From: Cyrtodaria siliqua
Lineage: Eukaryota; Mollusca; Bivalvia; Adapedonta; Hiatellidae
Reading direction: 5' to 3'
DNA length: 64,000 nucleotides
Assembly: GCA_037043455.1 (NCBI GenBank)
Contig: JAWPHD010000087.1
Location: 434,001 to 498,000, forward strand
Shown: in pieces, positions 32,510-42,609 of the stretch
Layout: the number at the start of each line of letters is the position of its first letter
Numbering within the stretch: position 1 is the first letter of the stretch
Translations under genes and position numbers: made by a program
Notes under the pieces: generated by a model
What the model saw: the letters and a program-made list of their open reading frames with translations, nothing else
Database searches by the model: none
What the model was told of the DNA's origin: nothing

Positions 32510-32984
32510 GTGTCTGAATCTCCGGCGCATTTTGACGCTCTAAGCATACCATTATAGCGTTTGCTGTTGTTGTTATTACATATCTCAAGTTATAGAGCTA
32601 TTGCAATTGATGTAACATGTATACCCTGTTAAAAGCTTTAATGTTTTCTAACTGACTGGAACTTAACGATTGGGCAAAACTCTCTCTCTCTCATATGATG
32701 TGTTCACTATTCATCATTATCGCTCTCAATGTACTATTTGCCAATGTAATTTATTTCACTCGCAAGCATTTGCAATTACAAGATGTTAACTGGGAAGGGT
32801 TTAATCTAATGTTGGTAGAACTTGTTTCCCGACCCATTTGTCATTATAATATTTCTATTGTATATATGTGGATATTATTCTGTATGTAAAAAGTATTGGC
32901 AATAACATGTTTAAATCATAAAGCTTTGAGAAAGATAAACGTAGTTTTCGATATTGTTGCTGAAAAGTTTTAGTTGTGATAAAA
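32510..32984. other. No gene seen
   Basis: AT-rich 3' flank of the CR1/L2-like element, with a ctctctctctc run at 32680. Frame 32695-32889 has no motif. Confidence 0.45.
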
Positions 32985-33095
32985 GTAGATGTACAAGTCG
33001 AAGAGGAAATGTAGCATTCAAGACCACAGTCAACTAAAAACACGCAGAGAAACAAACAATAATTACACAGATGAATAAAAGGCAAGATATTGACT
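32985..33095 (-). repeat. Penelope-like terminal fragment
   Basis: 'gtcgaagaggaaatgtagca', 'ttcaagaccacagtcaacta', 'aaacacgcagagaaacaaac' and 'agatgaataaaaggcaagat'. Clean match to the family order; it stops before the 'ttggaacggtcagt' part. Confidence 0.75.
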
Positions 33096-33506
33096 GCGGT
33101 CATTGAAGTACTTAACATTGTCATACGATATTGCAAAACGAACGCGTTGGTATATATAAACAACATGTGATATAGCAAGACGTACAACCCCATCGTAATT
33201 TGTATAGTTAACAATGTATCCGAACTGTTGGTTGTATTCAATGTGAGCTCGAGTGAATACAATGTTAGGACCATATTTATTTACATGTATTAGCTAAGAA
33301 GGGATTATCAAATTACGAATGTAGTCAAGGTACAGAGAAGTATTATTAAACGCGTCTATAATGTATATCCAACTAGCAGATGCCAAATGAACATAACATC
33401 GGCGGTGCACAGTATATCAACACACTGGCAGTAAACTGTGTTGATAGGTAGAAGAAAATATAATGTTCTACAAACATCAATCTCAAAAAAATCTGACTCT
33501 TTTATC
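33096..33506. other. No gene seen
   Basis: AT-rich DNA. The minus-strand 139-codon frame 32855-33274 overlaps the Penelope-like fragment and has no recognisable domain, so I do not call it. Confidence 0.45.
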
Positions 33507-34266
33507 ACGCTATGATACACTACGCTACTAAGGATCTGAAAACACAGCCTTGGAGGTCACGTCAGATTGACCTTATGATTAGCCAATCAGATGTCAGCCT
33601 ACAAAATTGCTCGGTATAGACTGCTTCACTGCGCATGTCTTGTTTCAGTAAAACGCTGTGGAGCAGTCTATGCTCGGTTAATGTTTAGCTTATAAAACAC
33701 AAAATACTTGCGTTGACAAACATAACACAACAACCATTATTGAATATTTACTGAAAAAGAAAGAATTTTCTTTTTCTTTAATAGCGGTACAAAAAATGTA
33801 CCGATTCGTGGGATTGAACCCACACTAAAATTACACTCTCGGGTAATAGTCGACTCACCTATCAAATGAGCTAAGCGGGCCAGATATACTTATTATTTAG
33901 AATATCTAATGTCGTAATAATTTCGGTGGAATATATATTTTTAAAACACACATGACAGTCTCATGATTTTCTTCGTATCTTGATGTAAAACATGCCATTT
34001 AGTGCATTTCTTTGAATTTATCGTGCAATCCACAGCAATAACACACAAAAACTTTATCTTTATTCGGATATAGATCTGTGTGTTTTATGTGGATTTTCGT
34101 TTGTTCAGTTCACTCGAACGTCATCTGGAGTGCAAATGAAACGCGCGATTTCATTGTTGAATTCGGTTGATCTTCTCATGAATATTGATTAGATGAAAAG
34201 TCGAACTGACGTGTCCTCCAAGGCAGTGTTGTCAGATCCTATAGCGGAGAGTATCAAATCGTAATT
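33507..34266. mobile_element. TIR-bounded element containing a tRNA-like sequence
   Basis: 33514-33568 (gatacactacgctactaagg, then atctgaaaacacagccttgg and aggtcacgtcag) pairs with 34203-34257, whose reverse complement reads gatactctccgctataggat, then ctgacaacactgccttgg and aggacacgtcag. About 44 of 53 positions match. The 760-bp body has no transposase, an internal hairpin (tagactgcttcac at 33617 with gtggagcagtcta at 33658) and a tRNA-like sequence at 33793-33882. It lies directly upstream of the family A 5' end. Confidence 0.6.
33793..33882 (-). pseudogene. tRNA-like sequence (degenerate tRNA or SINE head)
   Basis: On the minus strand: ggcccgc, box A-like tagctcatttgataggtgag, an anticodon-arm-like attac...gtaat stem, then box B gtgggttcaatcccac with a perfect T-arm stem (gtggg/cccac). 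The acceptor ends (ggcccgc and gaatcgg) do not pair, so it is not a working tRNA. A ggtacattttttgtacc hairpin follows at once, resembling a polymerase III stop (T6). Confidence 0.6.
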
Positions 34267-34892
34267 GCCCCCAGTCGTTGGTGGGGTGATAAGAATCAAC
34301 CGACTGCTCATTACTTAGCAGAGGGGTAGGACCCATCACCACCGCCGAAAAGTAACACACCTGTAGACCGTGGGTGGCGACCCGTGTCGTTGGAGAAGGG
34401 AATCCTTGTGGGTGAGTGACGTGGAGATCTGGTAGTTATCTCCGCGTTACAACACACCACTTTGGTCCGGACTTCAACTAGACGGGCGGTCAGATTAGCC
34501 CGATCTGATCAATCGGTTTGTCACGCCAGCTATACGGGATCCTAGCTTCTTGTTTAATTCACATCTCTCTCAATCCCTCTCGTTTAACATCTTACTCCCT
34601 TTTTATTTTGTCCTCTTTAAACATAATGTAGAAAGGATCCTTTATGGCTGTGGCGCTAGGGCTAATCATGTATTTCTGAACGCTATATGGCTAAACTCAT
34701 GCCACTTTTAAGCGGAACATAAGTGCGGCTCTTCGACTTTTTAGTTAAGGGGTTATGTCTGCTGGGTGGTATGGGGGGTTAGTTTTATATGAGTATACTC
34801 TTCACGTATTCTTGGCATTTGCCTGTCGGATATCCCCTTGTTGGACTTCAAGGTGGGTGAGAAGCGTGGAGAATGAATGTCAATTCCCCATT
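34267..34892 (+). other. Family A 5' leader
   Basis: Noncoding, higher in GC than its surroundings (for example gtgggtgagtgacgtggaga and tagacgggcggtcagattag). This leader presumably carries the internal promoter, as in other non-LTR elements; no specific motif is proven. The frame 34755-35000 overlaps it and includes the probable start of ORF1 at 34893. Confidence 0.6.
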
Positions 34893-36215
34893 ATGGCACC
34901 AAAACACGCACACAAAACTACTCCTAAACGATTTCGAGAATATTCCGAATCAGAATTTAAATTGGCCTCGTTTTCTCAATATTATCTCTCTAGAGGATGA
35001 CAAACCTATAACTAGACCCGCTCCTTTTGTCACCTCCAAGGCTTTACTTGGCATTGCCGGTGAGCCAAGGAGTGTCAAAAAACTCATTAATGGCAAACTT
35101 TGTGGCAACTTTGAGTGTGCCAACAAATCACACTCTGACAATCTCCTTCAGATTCAAACTTTCATAAACATCCGTGTTGAGGTTATTTCTCACATTTCTC
35201 TCAATTCTTTAAAGGGTGTAGTACGCTCCAGGGAACTGGAGCACTGCACTCTTGAAGAAATTACTCATAATCTCAAATCTCAAGGTGTGACTGAGGTAAC
35301 GCGCATCAGTCCGAGGCGGAGTGCCAAACTCACTCCTACAAATACTTTTGTGCTTACTTTCAGCACACCAAATCTTTCAAAGACCATCAAGACTGGATAT
35401 ATCATTCTACCAGTTGACCCCTTTATTTCAAACCCTCTTCGATGTTTTAACTGTCAACTCTTTGGTCACCATAGAGAAGGATGCAAGCGAGCTGCTCCAG
35501 TCTGTGCCCTTTGCGGACAGGAGGGTCATAGCGACTTCGCCAATTGCAAAAATTCCGCTTCTTGTGTTAACTGCAAGGGAACCCATGGTGCTTTCTCTAA
35601 GGATTGTCCGAAGTGGAAGCACGAGAGGGAAATACAGAAAGTTAAGATTGAAAAGAACATTCCTTTTTCTGAAGCTAGGAAATTTGTTGAGAGCCTTACT
35701 CCACCCATTCCATCTGGCAAATCATGTGCCGATGCGAGTAGGGTTGAGAAACCAGCTACCAGGTCGATCGCGGCGAAGACCGTGTTGACCTGGCCAATAG
35801 ACTCCGACAAGTTTACTACTATTCCACTGTCTGTTCAGAAATCCTCTAAAACATCTTTAGCCTCACAAACTGTGGTCCTTTTAAATAAGCCTCCTGTGGC
35901 TCCCAAACCTCTTGTGGCGTCCAAGCCTAAAACTCCTTCAACTATATTCTCAACAACTCCTACATCTACTGCATCTATTTCAACTATTTCGAAATCGACG
36001 GATTCTGGTGCAACCCGACGAACTCTTCCAAAGGTTCGTCAAACTCGTCAACAAGCAGAACTGCTGCCAAGGACGTGACAGCACGAAAAAAGAAAACGCC
36101 CGGGTTAGGGAAGCAGTCAAAAGGATCTGATGATCCAATTGTACTACACAACAGATTTAGAGACTTGGAGAAGGAGGTTGATGATCCAGCCTGTCTGGAA
36201 CTCCCAAAATCTTGA
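34893..36215 (+). pseudogene. Family A ORF1, Gag-like RNA-binding protein with three zinc knuckles
   Basis: Main open frame 34873-36078, 401 codons. Knuckles lie at residues 191-245 of that frame: CFNCQLFGHHREGC (CX2CX4HX4C), CALCGQEGHSDFANC and CVNCKGTHGAFSKDC. Before them is a domain of about 150 residues that may be RRM-like; after them a Ser/Thr/Pro/Lys-rich tail. The likely true start is the ATG at 34893 (MAPKHAHKTTPKRFREYSES) in another frame, with a frameshift near 34960. A second frameshift near 36060 moves the tail to a frame that stops at TGA 36213-36215. In living elements this protein packages the RNA. Confidence 0.8.
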
Positions 36216-36279
36216 AAGTCAACAAGATCTGCCAAACCCAAAGGCCGTATAACCGTACTTCCGCCTTAGTGACATCAAA

Positions 36280-36945
36280 ATCAAATAAGGTCATTCAATG
36301 GAACTGCCGAGGTTTAAAACCTAATTACGATGAAATCAGCTTACTTTTAACAAACACAACCCTGTTGCATTTTGTCTTCAAGAAACTTCATCGTATAACT
36401 ATATTTGTGATACAGGTGATAAATCTTCTGGAGGAGTTTCGATTCTTGTGAATCAAAACATTCCTCACAGAACTGTTGCGTTGAAAACTGGTTTGCAAGC
36501 TGTTGCGGTCAGTGTTACGATGCACCGAGTTATAACTATATGCTCCTTATATTACCGCCTAGTTTTTCACTAGACCTTAAAGATCTAAATCACCTAGTTG
36601 CACCAATTACCGTCACCTTTTATACTCTTCGGTGATTTTAATGCACACAACTACATTTGGGGTTGTAAGGATATAAACGATGAAGGCAAGAAAGTTGAGT
36701 ATTTCTTAACCAAAAATAATTGTTTAACGATAACAAATCACATACTTATTTACATCCAGCTACAGGCTCTCATTCTTTCATTGGTTTAACAATATGTGAT
36801 CCAACGCTCTTGACGACCTATGTGAAAGTGACCACTTCCCCTTATTTCTTGAAAATATCGGCCCTCCTCGATAATACGCAACGGTGGACATTTCGCAAAG
36901 CTGATTAATTGGGATACGTTTCAATCTTTTTGTGAGCAACAGTTA
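36280..36945 (+). pseudogene. Family A ORF2, endonuclease domain
   Basis: Frame pieces give SNKVIQWNCRGLKPNYDEIS (about 36275-36335), GGVSILVNQNIPHRTVAL, LFGDFNAHNYIWGCKDIND (metal-site motif GDFN intact here), LHPATGSHSFIGLTICDPT and ESDHFPLFLENIG. The motifs are those of the apurinic-type endonuclease. Frame changes lie near 36355, 36590, 36720 and 36815. Short overlapping frames on both strands are shadows. Confidence 0.85.
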
Positions 36946-37480
36946 AAGCCTTCCGTTTTCGAGGATGTCGAAGACGCAATGGCTATTTTTACCAAAACCC
37001 TTCATTATATAGCTGATCTAACTATTCCAAAGAGTTCGGCGAATCCAAAACGCCCACATACACCATGGTACGATGATGACGGCAAAAAGGCAGTCAGAGA
37101 TCCTAAAGCTGCATTGAATGCTTTTAACTTGCGGCCAACTCAAAATAATTTAGATACTTTTCAAGTTTTTCGTGCGAAAGCCCGTCGTACTATTAAGGAT
37201 AGAAAGATGGAATCCTGGAGATCTTATGTCTCTAGACTAAACTCTTGCTCATCTCTTAAGAAGACGTGGGACATGGTCCGAAAAATAACCGGTTAAGGTA
37301 ATTCTAGTTGTGTAAATCATCTTAAAACTGATAATAAAGATATTACATATGATAAAGATATAACAAACACTTTGGAAGAAGCTTTTTCTAAAAACTCTTC
37401 TTCTGAAAGTTATCAACCAAATTTTCTAAAAAAATAAGAAACTAAAAGAACAGAAGAAGCTGAATTTCAAGTCGAAAAAT
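36946..37480 (+). pseudogene. Family A ORF2, linker
   Basis: Frame 36979-37296 (105 codons) reads FTKTLHYIADLTIPKSSANP, RPHTPWYDDDGKKAVRDPKA, FQVFRAKARRTIKDRKMESW and SLKKTWDMVRKITG, then a stop at 37294-37296. PWYDDD...A followed by F..FRAKARR.IK..K..SW is the usual linker of I-like elements. Two further stops follow before the reverse transcriptase. Confidence 0.8.
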
Positions 37481-38230
37481 TTGGAGAAATACAATAAACT
37501 GTTCACTCTCAAAGAACTTCGAGAATCCCTAAAAAAGGCTCATGATACATCAGATGGTACTGATGATATCCATTATCAATTATTAAAACATTTATCTGAA
37601 ACCTGTCTCTCTACACTTCTTTATATATTTATTAAGGTTTGGGTGACCGGAAACTTCCCCGATTCTTTGCGGGAAGCAATCGTTTTTCCAGTCCCCAAAC
37701 CTGGAAAGGATCATACAGACCCAATAAATTATCGCCATATTGCTTTAACGAGTGGTATATGTAAAATCATGGAACGAATGATTAATGAGAGACTCGTTTG
37801 GTACCTGGAATCCAAAAGCTGATAACAAAGTACCAAAGTGGATTTCGGCGCCAACGAGGCACAACCGACAATCTCATTCGATTTTAATCCTTTATTGTGG
37901 AAGCTTTCGTAAAGAAAGAACATCTAGTTGCTGTACTTTTTGACTTGGAGAAAGCTTATGATACTGCATTGAAGTACGGTATCATGAATGATCTTTATGA
38001 CCTTAGTCATAGAGGCCGATTACCAATTTTTGTAGAGAAGTTCTTAGATGATAGATAGTTTCGTGTCCGAATGGGTTCAACCCTCTCTGACATTCATGAA
38101 CAGGAGATGGGTTCCACAGGTCAGCATACTCTCTGTCACCCTTTTTAATATAAAAATTAACAGTATAGTTAAATGCATCAATCCTGGTGTGGATTGCTCT
38201 CTATATGTTGACGACTTTGTTATATGTTAT
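37481..38230 (+). pseudogene. Family A ORF2, reverse transcriptase palm and fingers
   Basis: Frame 37481-37822 has FTLKELRESLKKAHDTSDGT, AIVFPVPKPGKDHTDPINYR and ICKIMERMINERLVWYLES. It goes on in other frames with YQSGF and RQRGTTDNLI, motif A VLFDLEKAYDTALKYG, motif B region VPQVSILSVTLFNIKIN (Val replaces the usual Gly) and motif C YVDDFVICY ending at 38230. The catalytic Asp residues of A and C are present here, but frames are broken near 37820, 37905 and 38058. A nested retroposon follows at once. Confidence 0.85.
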
Positions 38231-38507
38231 ATGTATGTTTTTGAAAGTTTTAAAATACGTAATGAATTATTGTATAATAATAATACATAAGATTCTCCTC
38301 GTCAGCTCATTTGATAGGGGTATATGAATACTTCATTGCTATAACAAGTATACTTCAGTTGAACCATGCATAATCACTTGATAATAGTTACTATGTATAC
38401 TGACTGTATCACCACCTATTGATATTTTGTATATTGTTAAATAAGCATTTGTGTACTCATGGACCTATGGCCTTTTGTATGAAATAAACTATTCTATTCT
38501 ATGTTAT
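38231..38507 (+). mobile_element. Nested 3' end of a CR1/L2-type retroposon with 8-bp target duplication
   Basis: A 277-bp insertion directly after the YVDDFVICY codons. The direct repeat tatgttat occurs at 38223-38230 and 38500-38507. The insert ends ccttttgtatgaaataaact, then attctattc, the usual 3' end of CR1/L2-type retroposons. Removing 38231-38507 rejoins the ORF2 reading frame exactly (YVDDFVICY to RAKNVNT). It is a late, 5'-truncated insertion into an already resident element. Confidence 0.8.
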
Positions 38508-39364
38508 CGTGCAAAAAACGTGAACACTATTGCGAGACAATTTCAACATAGTCTTAATAAACTTCAGACCGGGTCGGATGAAAATGGTTTTTAATTTTCT
38601 AAATCTAAAACTAATTGTGTGTACTTTTGTCAACTACGTAAACACCATGAAGACCTTCATCTAACACTGGATGGGTCACCAATACCAGTAGTGGATAAAA
38701 CAAAATTCCTTGGTCTTATTTTCGACCGTAAATTAACGTTCATACCACACCTTAAATACTTGAAGGCCAAGTGCCTTAAATCTCAATTTACTTAAAGTTG
38801 TTGCAAACACTAATTGGGGAGCTATAATTGGGGAGTACTTTTACAACTTTATAGATCTCTTATCAGATCAAAGCTGGACTACGGCTCAATAGAATATGGA
38901 TCGACTCGCAAGTCATACTTGCAGATGCTCAATCCTATACATAATCAAGGATTACGACGCGCCTTAGGTGCCTTTCGTATATCACCAGCCGAAAGTCTAT
39001 ATGTTGAAACTAATGAACCATCACTGTCTCATAGACGGGACAAATTAGCCCTTCAATATGCCATTAAATTAAAATCCATCCCTTCAAAACCAACTTTCGA
39101 TAATGTTTTTAATCCTAGTTATGAACCTCTTTTTGATCGAAAACCGAAGGCCATTTAGTCTTCGTATTAAACCAAAACTAGGAGCAACTGAAATCGACCT
39201 AAATTTGATTGCCAAGTACGAAGTACCACAAATTCCATCGTGGACTTTGGAAACACCAACAATTATTTTTGATCTTTGTAATATTAATAAATCCAGTATA
39301 TACCCTGCTGTCTTTCAAAGCAAATTTAATGAAATTAAATCGAAATACAGTAACTTTCAACATA
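38508..39364 (+). pseudogene. Family A ORF2, thumb and connection
   Basis: Words RAKNVNTIARQFQHSLNKLQ, CQLRKHHEDLHLTLDGSPIP, FLGLIFDRKLTFIPHLKYLK, then frame 38814-39158 with LLQLYRSLIRSKLDYGSIEY and RALGAFRISPAESLYVETN, and frame 39103-39384. Near 38775-38830 there is a short duplication ('attggggagctataattggggag') that breaks the frame. Corresponds to 16871-17392 on the minus strand. Confidence 0.85.
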
Positions 39365-39755
39365 TAAGAACGGAGATAAGGTAACTGCAGCAGCTGTTGT
39401 TTACAAACACAGCATAAAGAACCGCCTGCCTGACAAAGCCTCTATCTTTTCAGCTGAACTTAAGGCAATTGAACTTGCCTTAAATTATATTCAGGAATCT
39501 GATGATGACCATTTTGAAAATATTTTCTGATTCCCTTTTATCTCTTCAAGCACTGGGTAATATGAAACATGATAACCCAGTTGTGCTTCAGCTTTGAGAA
39601 AAGTACAATTCACTTATAGTTGATAATGTTATTATTTTCTGCTGGCTTTCAAGCCATGTAAGAATACGTGGTAATGATAGAGCTGATAGATTAGGTTTAC
39701 ATCTATCTAATGCTAAATTACCTTATACTGGTATTTTAAAAGTTGTATTAACGCA
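39365..39755 (+). pseudogene. Family A ORF2, RNase H domain
   Basis: Words: NGDKVTAAAVVYKHSIKNR just after the expected TDGS site, SIFSAELKAIELALNYIQES (catalytic Glu), FPLLSLQALGNM-like remnant with the second Asp region, and VRIRGNDRADRL (C-terminal motif). Stops and a frame change occur near 39525 and 39595. The domain removes RNA from the RNA-DNA hybrid in intact elements. Similarity to the other copy ends at 39755 after 'ccttatactggtattttaaa'. Confidence 0.8.
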
Positions 39756-40180
39756 TTTATTCGTAGCAAAGCTCGGTAGAAATAGTTAATTTAATTTTAA
39801 GATAGAACACACAAGTAAGTATTTGGATTTAAATAGTGAATGTGACTTTTATACGATGCTTATAGAATATACTGGTTAAAACATTAAGATCATGATTGAT
39901 GATTTGGCGTCTCGTCAAAGAAAGGGTTTACATACGCTAGGTATATGTGTGTGTGGTGGACTCTATGACAACGTGTTCCTAAATCCTTTAAGGCGGGAAC
40001 CGTTTGATGAATGTCCTTCATCCCGTTTGTCGTGCCCTTAATTGTTTTTCCAAAGATGCTCTGACGTCATACAAATCATCAAGTACGTATGAGATTAGCT
40101 TCTTAACTTGTTTTTTTTTATATATTATTTTTCTTAAATCACCTATCTACGCGTTCTCTTATGTAAGGTGTTAACTCGGC
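39756..40180. other. No gene seen
   Basis: AT-rich DNA that replaces the expected ORF2 C-terminus. No repeat family recognised. Confidence 0.45.
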
Positions 40181-40490
40181 GGCGATTGTTTTTATTTACA
40201 CTGTCCTGTTGTTTAGACATGATGACAGGGTTATAGGTCTGGTGCACCCTTGTACCGGTTTGAACTCCCTGTTTTAGCCGAGAAATGTGGCACGGTAGTC
40301 CCTTTGCCACTGACCGTTCCAAAGCGGTACCCCTGTGGTAAACCCTTATATGTTTGTGATGTGCTTGTTTACTGAATGTGTTTGTGATGTACTGTTTGAA
40401 TCACATTTGCGGTGTAATACCTGTTGGAGTGACTGTATTCTGTGAATGCTACTCTTCCTGTTGGACTTACAACATTTTCTTTCCATCGTA
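40181..40490 (+). repeat. Penelope-like terminal segment, long fragment
   Basis: Reads 'tttttatttacactgtcctg', 'acagggttataggtctggtg', 'ccactgaccgttccaaagcg', 'gtttgtgatgtgctt' and 'gtgaatgctac'. The longest isolated copy of the terminal segment in the window, with the fullest stretch upstream of the 'ccactgaccgttcca' core. Confidence 0.7.
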
Positions 40491-41062
40491 GCTGTATGTG
40501 AATAGACTAGAAACATCGCGGTGGTGAATTATTAAATGTAGTTTGAATTCGCATAGACGATATATATAACACACATGGTTAAGATATATTATAATGGCTT
40601 TAGTTTTACGTTTTATATTATACTTAATTTAAAGCATAATGCACCAACGCAGTTTACGTACATTCATATTTTGACTATGACAGAAACAATAAATAAATAT
40701 AAAATTGATAATATCATGATAACTAAATTGTCCACTTGACACGAATCACTTTACACCATTGGTCACAGTAATAAAGCGATACTAACATTGGTATTGAGCG
40801 TGTGTTCCTTCGGATATATTAGCTGCTTAGATAACATCAATAACACATTATTAAACGAGCTGTTCAATGTTTCCAATACGGCTCTAGTGAAATATATAAA
40901 CAAGAAACATTTAATTAAACCAAGTTGTCGGTAAACACATGTATGTGTAACACTGTCCAAGTGCACTATTATACACGTTGTATTCCTATTGTATCATACT
41001 TGTAAAGCAATATGACAGTAAAGAATGACCTGCTGTTTCATTAATGTGATAGTGCTGTGTGG
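40491..41062. other. No gene seen
   Basis: AT-rich DNA. Minus-strand frame 40763-40966 has no motif. Confidence 0.45.
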
Positions 41063-41292
41063 CGGCAGTAAAAAGTTGCCCCGACTACAGATCAGTAGTG
41101 TTATTACTTACAGCTCCTTTGGGATCATCAAGCCCATTATTTTGGCTTTAAAAAAGAGTATCGTTTCTTAAGACGGTGCTAGGAGGCGTGATAGGTGTTG
41201 TACTTTACATTACCTGTCATAAACAGACGCAATAAAACCGAGTCTGCTACTTTTATCTCTAGTTTGTGTTAGCTGCTTCCAAGGGATCCACT
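41063..41292 (+). repeat. Dispersed 'accgagtctgct' module
   Basis: Order of words: 'cagtagtgttattactta', 'ctcctttgggatca', 'aagacggtgctaggaggcgt', 'cctgtcataaacagacgcaa' and 'taaaaccgagtctgctactt'. The same order is found at 58605-58790 and inverted at 61095-61262. Fragments occur at 12650, 48965 and 50165. Noncoding; class unknown. I recall this sequence type as common in bivalve DNA. Confidence 0.75.
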
Positions 41293-42062
41293 TTACAGTA
41301 TGTATTGTATTGTGTGTTGCTGTAGTAATTATCACATTCTTCAAATACAATTATATAAGAAATATTTACATCAAGCCATATTGTTTCATGGTATACTAAT
41401 TTCATAAGAAAATAAAAACTGCAACCATAAACGTTTTCCCATAACGATCCAAAGGATCCATAATGTATTCTTACAGTGTTCTTTGTTATATTAGCAATGC
41501 TAAATCAGATTGGCGGTCGTCTGAGCGACACATAATGACATTAAAAGAAGATGATACGTTAAAATAGACCGTTAGGAATATCATCTAAGCGTAATGTTTC
41601 TCAAAAACTTAATATAACCAACACAATCGCTCCTGTCTATAAGACGACAAAGCTGTTAATGGGTAAGAGATCAACACCGCAGATTTCAAACACATGATAG
41701 CTGGATTGATTTCTTATAGTATAGATTCAAGTCATTCCGATTCAGTATCCACCATGTGCATGTTGTTGTTTATTACAGAATGTAATTTTATCTTATTTAA
41801 ATGGTAACTTAAAGTGTGAGTTAGCATAGTTTAATTGACGGTACATCGTCGTATGTTTAAATAATTTGATTATCTTAGGACAGTTCACTTGTAAGAGAAT
41901 TCAGATAACTAGCAGGCATGCATGTTGATGTGTAATGATGTGAAGGTGTTAAAACACATTTCAGAAACGCGTGTGTTAGCTAATTATTGCGTCGTTACTT
42001 CTTGTTTGATGTTAATTTAAACACATATTCTTTAATAAATTACTCAATCATTAAAAAGTGTA
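41293..42062. other. No gene seen
   Basis: AT-rich DNA without recognised repeats. If 42063 starts a host exon, its 5' untranslated region and promoter would lie here, but no TATA-like or initiator arrangement stands out from the AT-rich background. Confidence 0.45.
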
Positions 42063-42186
42063 ATGTACCCAGTGGAATTATTTCATGTAAAGCGAAAATC
42101 ACCGCGACCTAGACCTTCGTACATAGATGAACGGTCATCGTCGCTTGGATCATCCTCAGCTGGATCTTTATCACCTCGATATGAAG
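42063..42186 (+). CDS. Possible first coding exon of a host gene (Ser/Arg-rich N-terminus)
   Basis: ATG at 42063 opens a frame MYPVELFHVKRKSPRPRPSY, then IDERSSSLGSSSAGSLSP and RYE, after which AAG|GTAAGA at 42184-42192 is a strong splice donor. An in-frame stop lies upstream at 42036. Base composition is clearly richer in GC than the flanks, and the basic/Ser-rich peptide is not simple repeat. No family is recognised and no second exon is seen; the next kilobases are repeats. A MITE-like element begins 6 bp after the donor. Without RNA evidence this stays a guess. Confidence 0.3.
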
Positions 42187-42192
42187 GTAAGA

Positions 42193-42430
42193 CAATACGT
42201 GGTCCCGCTGTAATTCCATTAAGCGACGTGAAAGCTTATATTAGCAGGATTTAATAACGGACATTTCAACAATAAAACACGTTTAAAAACATTTTTACAG
42301 AAAAAATGCGATAACCTGTTTAAAATTATCTATTCAAAGTTTTATATTTACAATATGCAAACTTATTAAGCCGAAATTATAGTTTTATTTCATACCCCGT
42401 TTTCGCGTCTTGGACTCGGACCACGTAATG
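42193..42430. mobile_element. MITE-like element, copy 1 (CATTACGTGGTCC ends)
   Basis: Ends caatacgtggtcc (left) and ggaccacgtaatg (right). The interior, read as reverse complement, matches 51376-51644: 'cgaaaacgggg', 'gtatgaaataaaac', 'taatttcggct', 'taattttaaaca', 'tcctgctaatataagctttc' and 'cgcttaatggaatta'. 238 bp, noncoding. No obvious target-site duplication. Confidence 0.75.
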
Positions 42431-42609
42431 AAATGTCACACTGCTCATCTTATTAGCTCCTCTTCTCCTCTAATTCAGGCATTATACATGTGTACTGTTC
42501 ATATGTTCTTGATTCGAATACACTATGTTTGATTTATTTGTTTGAGGTGATTTGGTGAGGAAATTGTTGTTGTGTTTTCGATATGTTTAGACACGATTGA
42601 AATAGTCCA

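Larger units (their letters stand above)
34267..39755 (+). mobile_element. Family A non-LTR retrotransposon, most complete copy
   Basis: Order: GC-richer 5' leader (34267-34892), ORF1 with three zinc knuckles (34893-36215), ORF2 with endonuclease, reverse transcriptase and RNase H (about 36280-39755). Same family as 15679-19181. The C-terminal domain and 3' untranslated region are missing: similarity to the other copy stops at about 39755, inside ORF2. Several frameshifts and stops and a nested 277-bp insertion at 38231-38507 make it inactive. Domain order fits the I/Ingi/Nimb-like group. Confidence 0.85.

Noticed and set aside
32855..33274. 139-codon minus-strand frame as a membrane protein
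   Set aside because: It overlaps a dispersed repeat fragment. Hydrophobic content is what AT-rich DNA gives by chance.
33793..33882. Functional tRNA gene
   Set aside because: T-arm and box B are good, but the acceptor ends do not pair and the anticodon loop is irregular, so it is treated as a tRNA-like pseudogene or SINE head.
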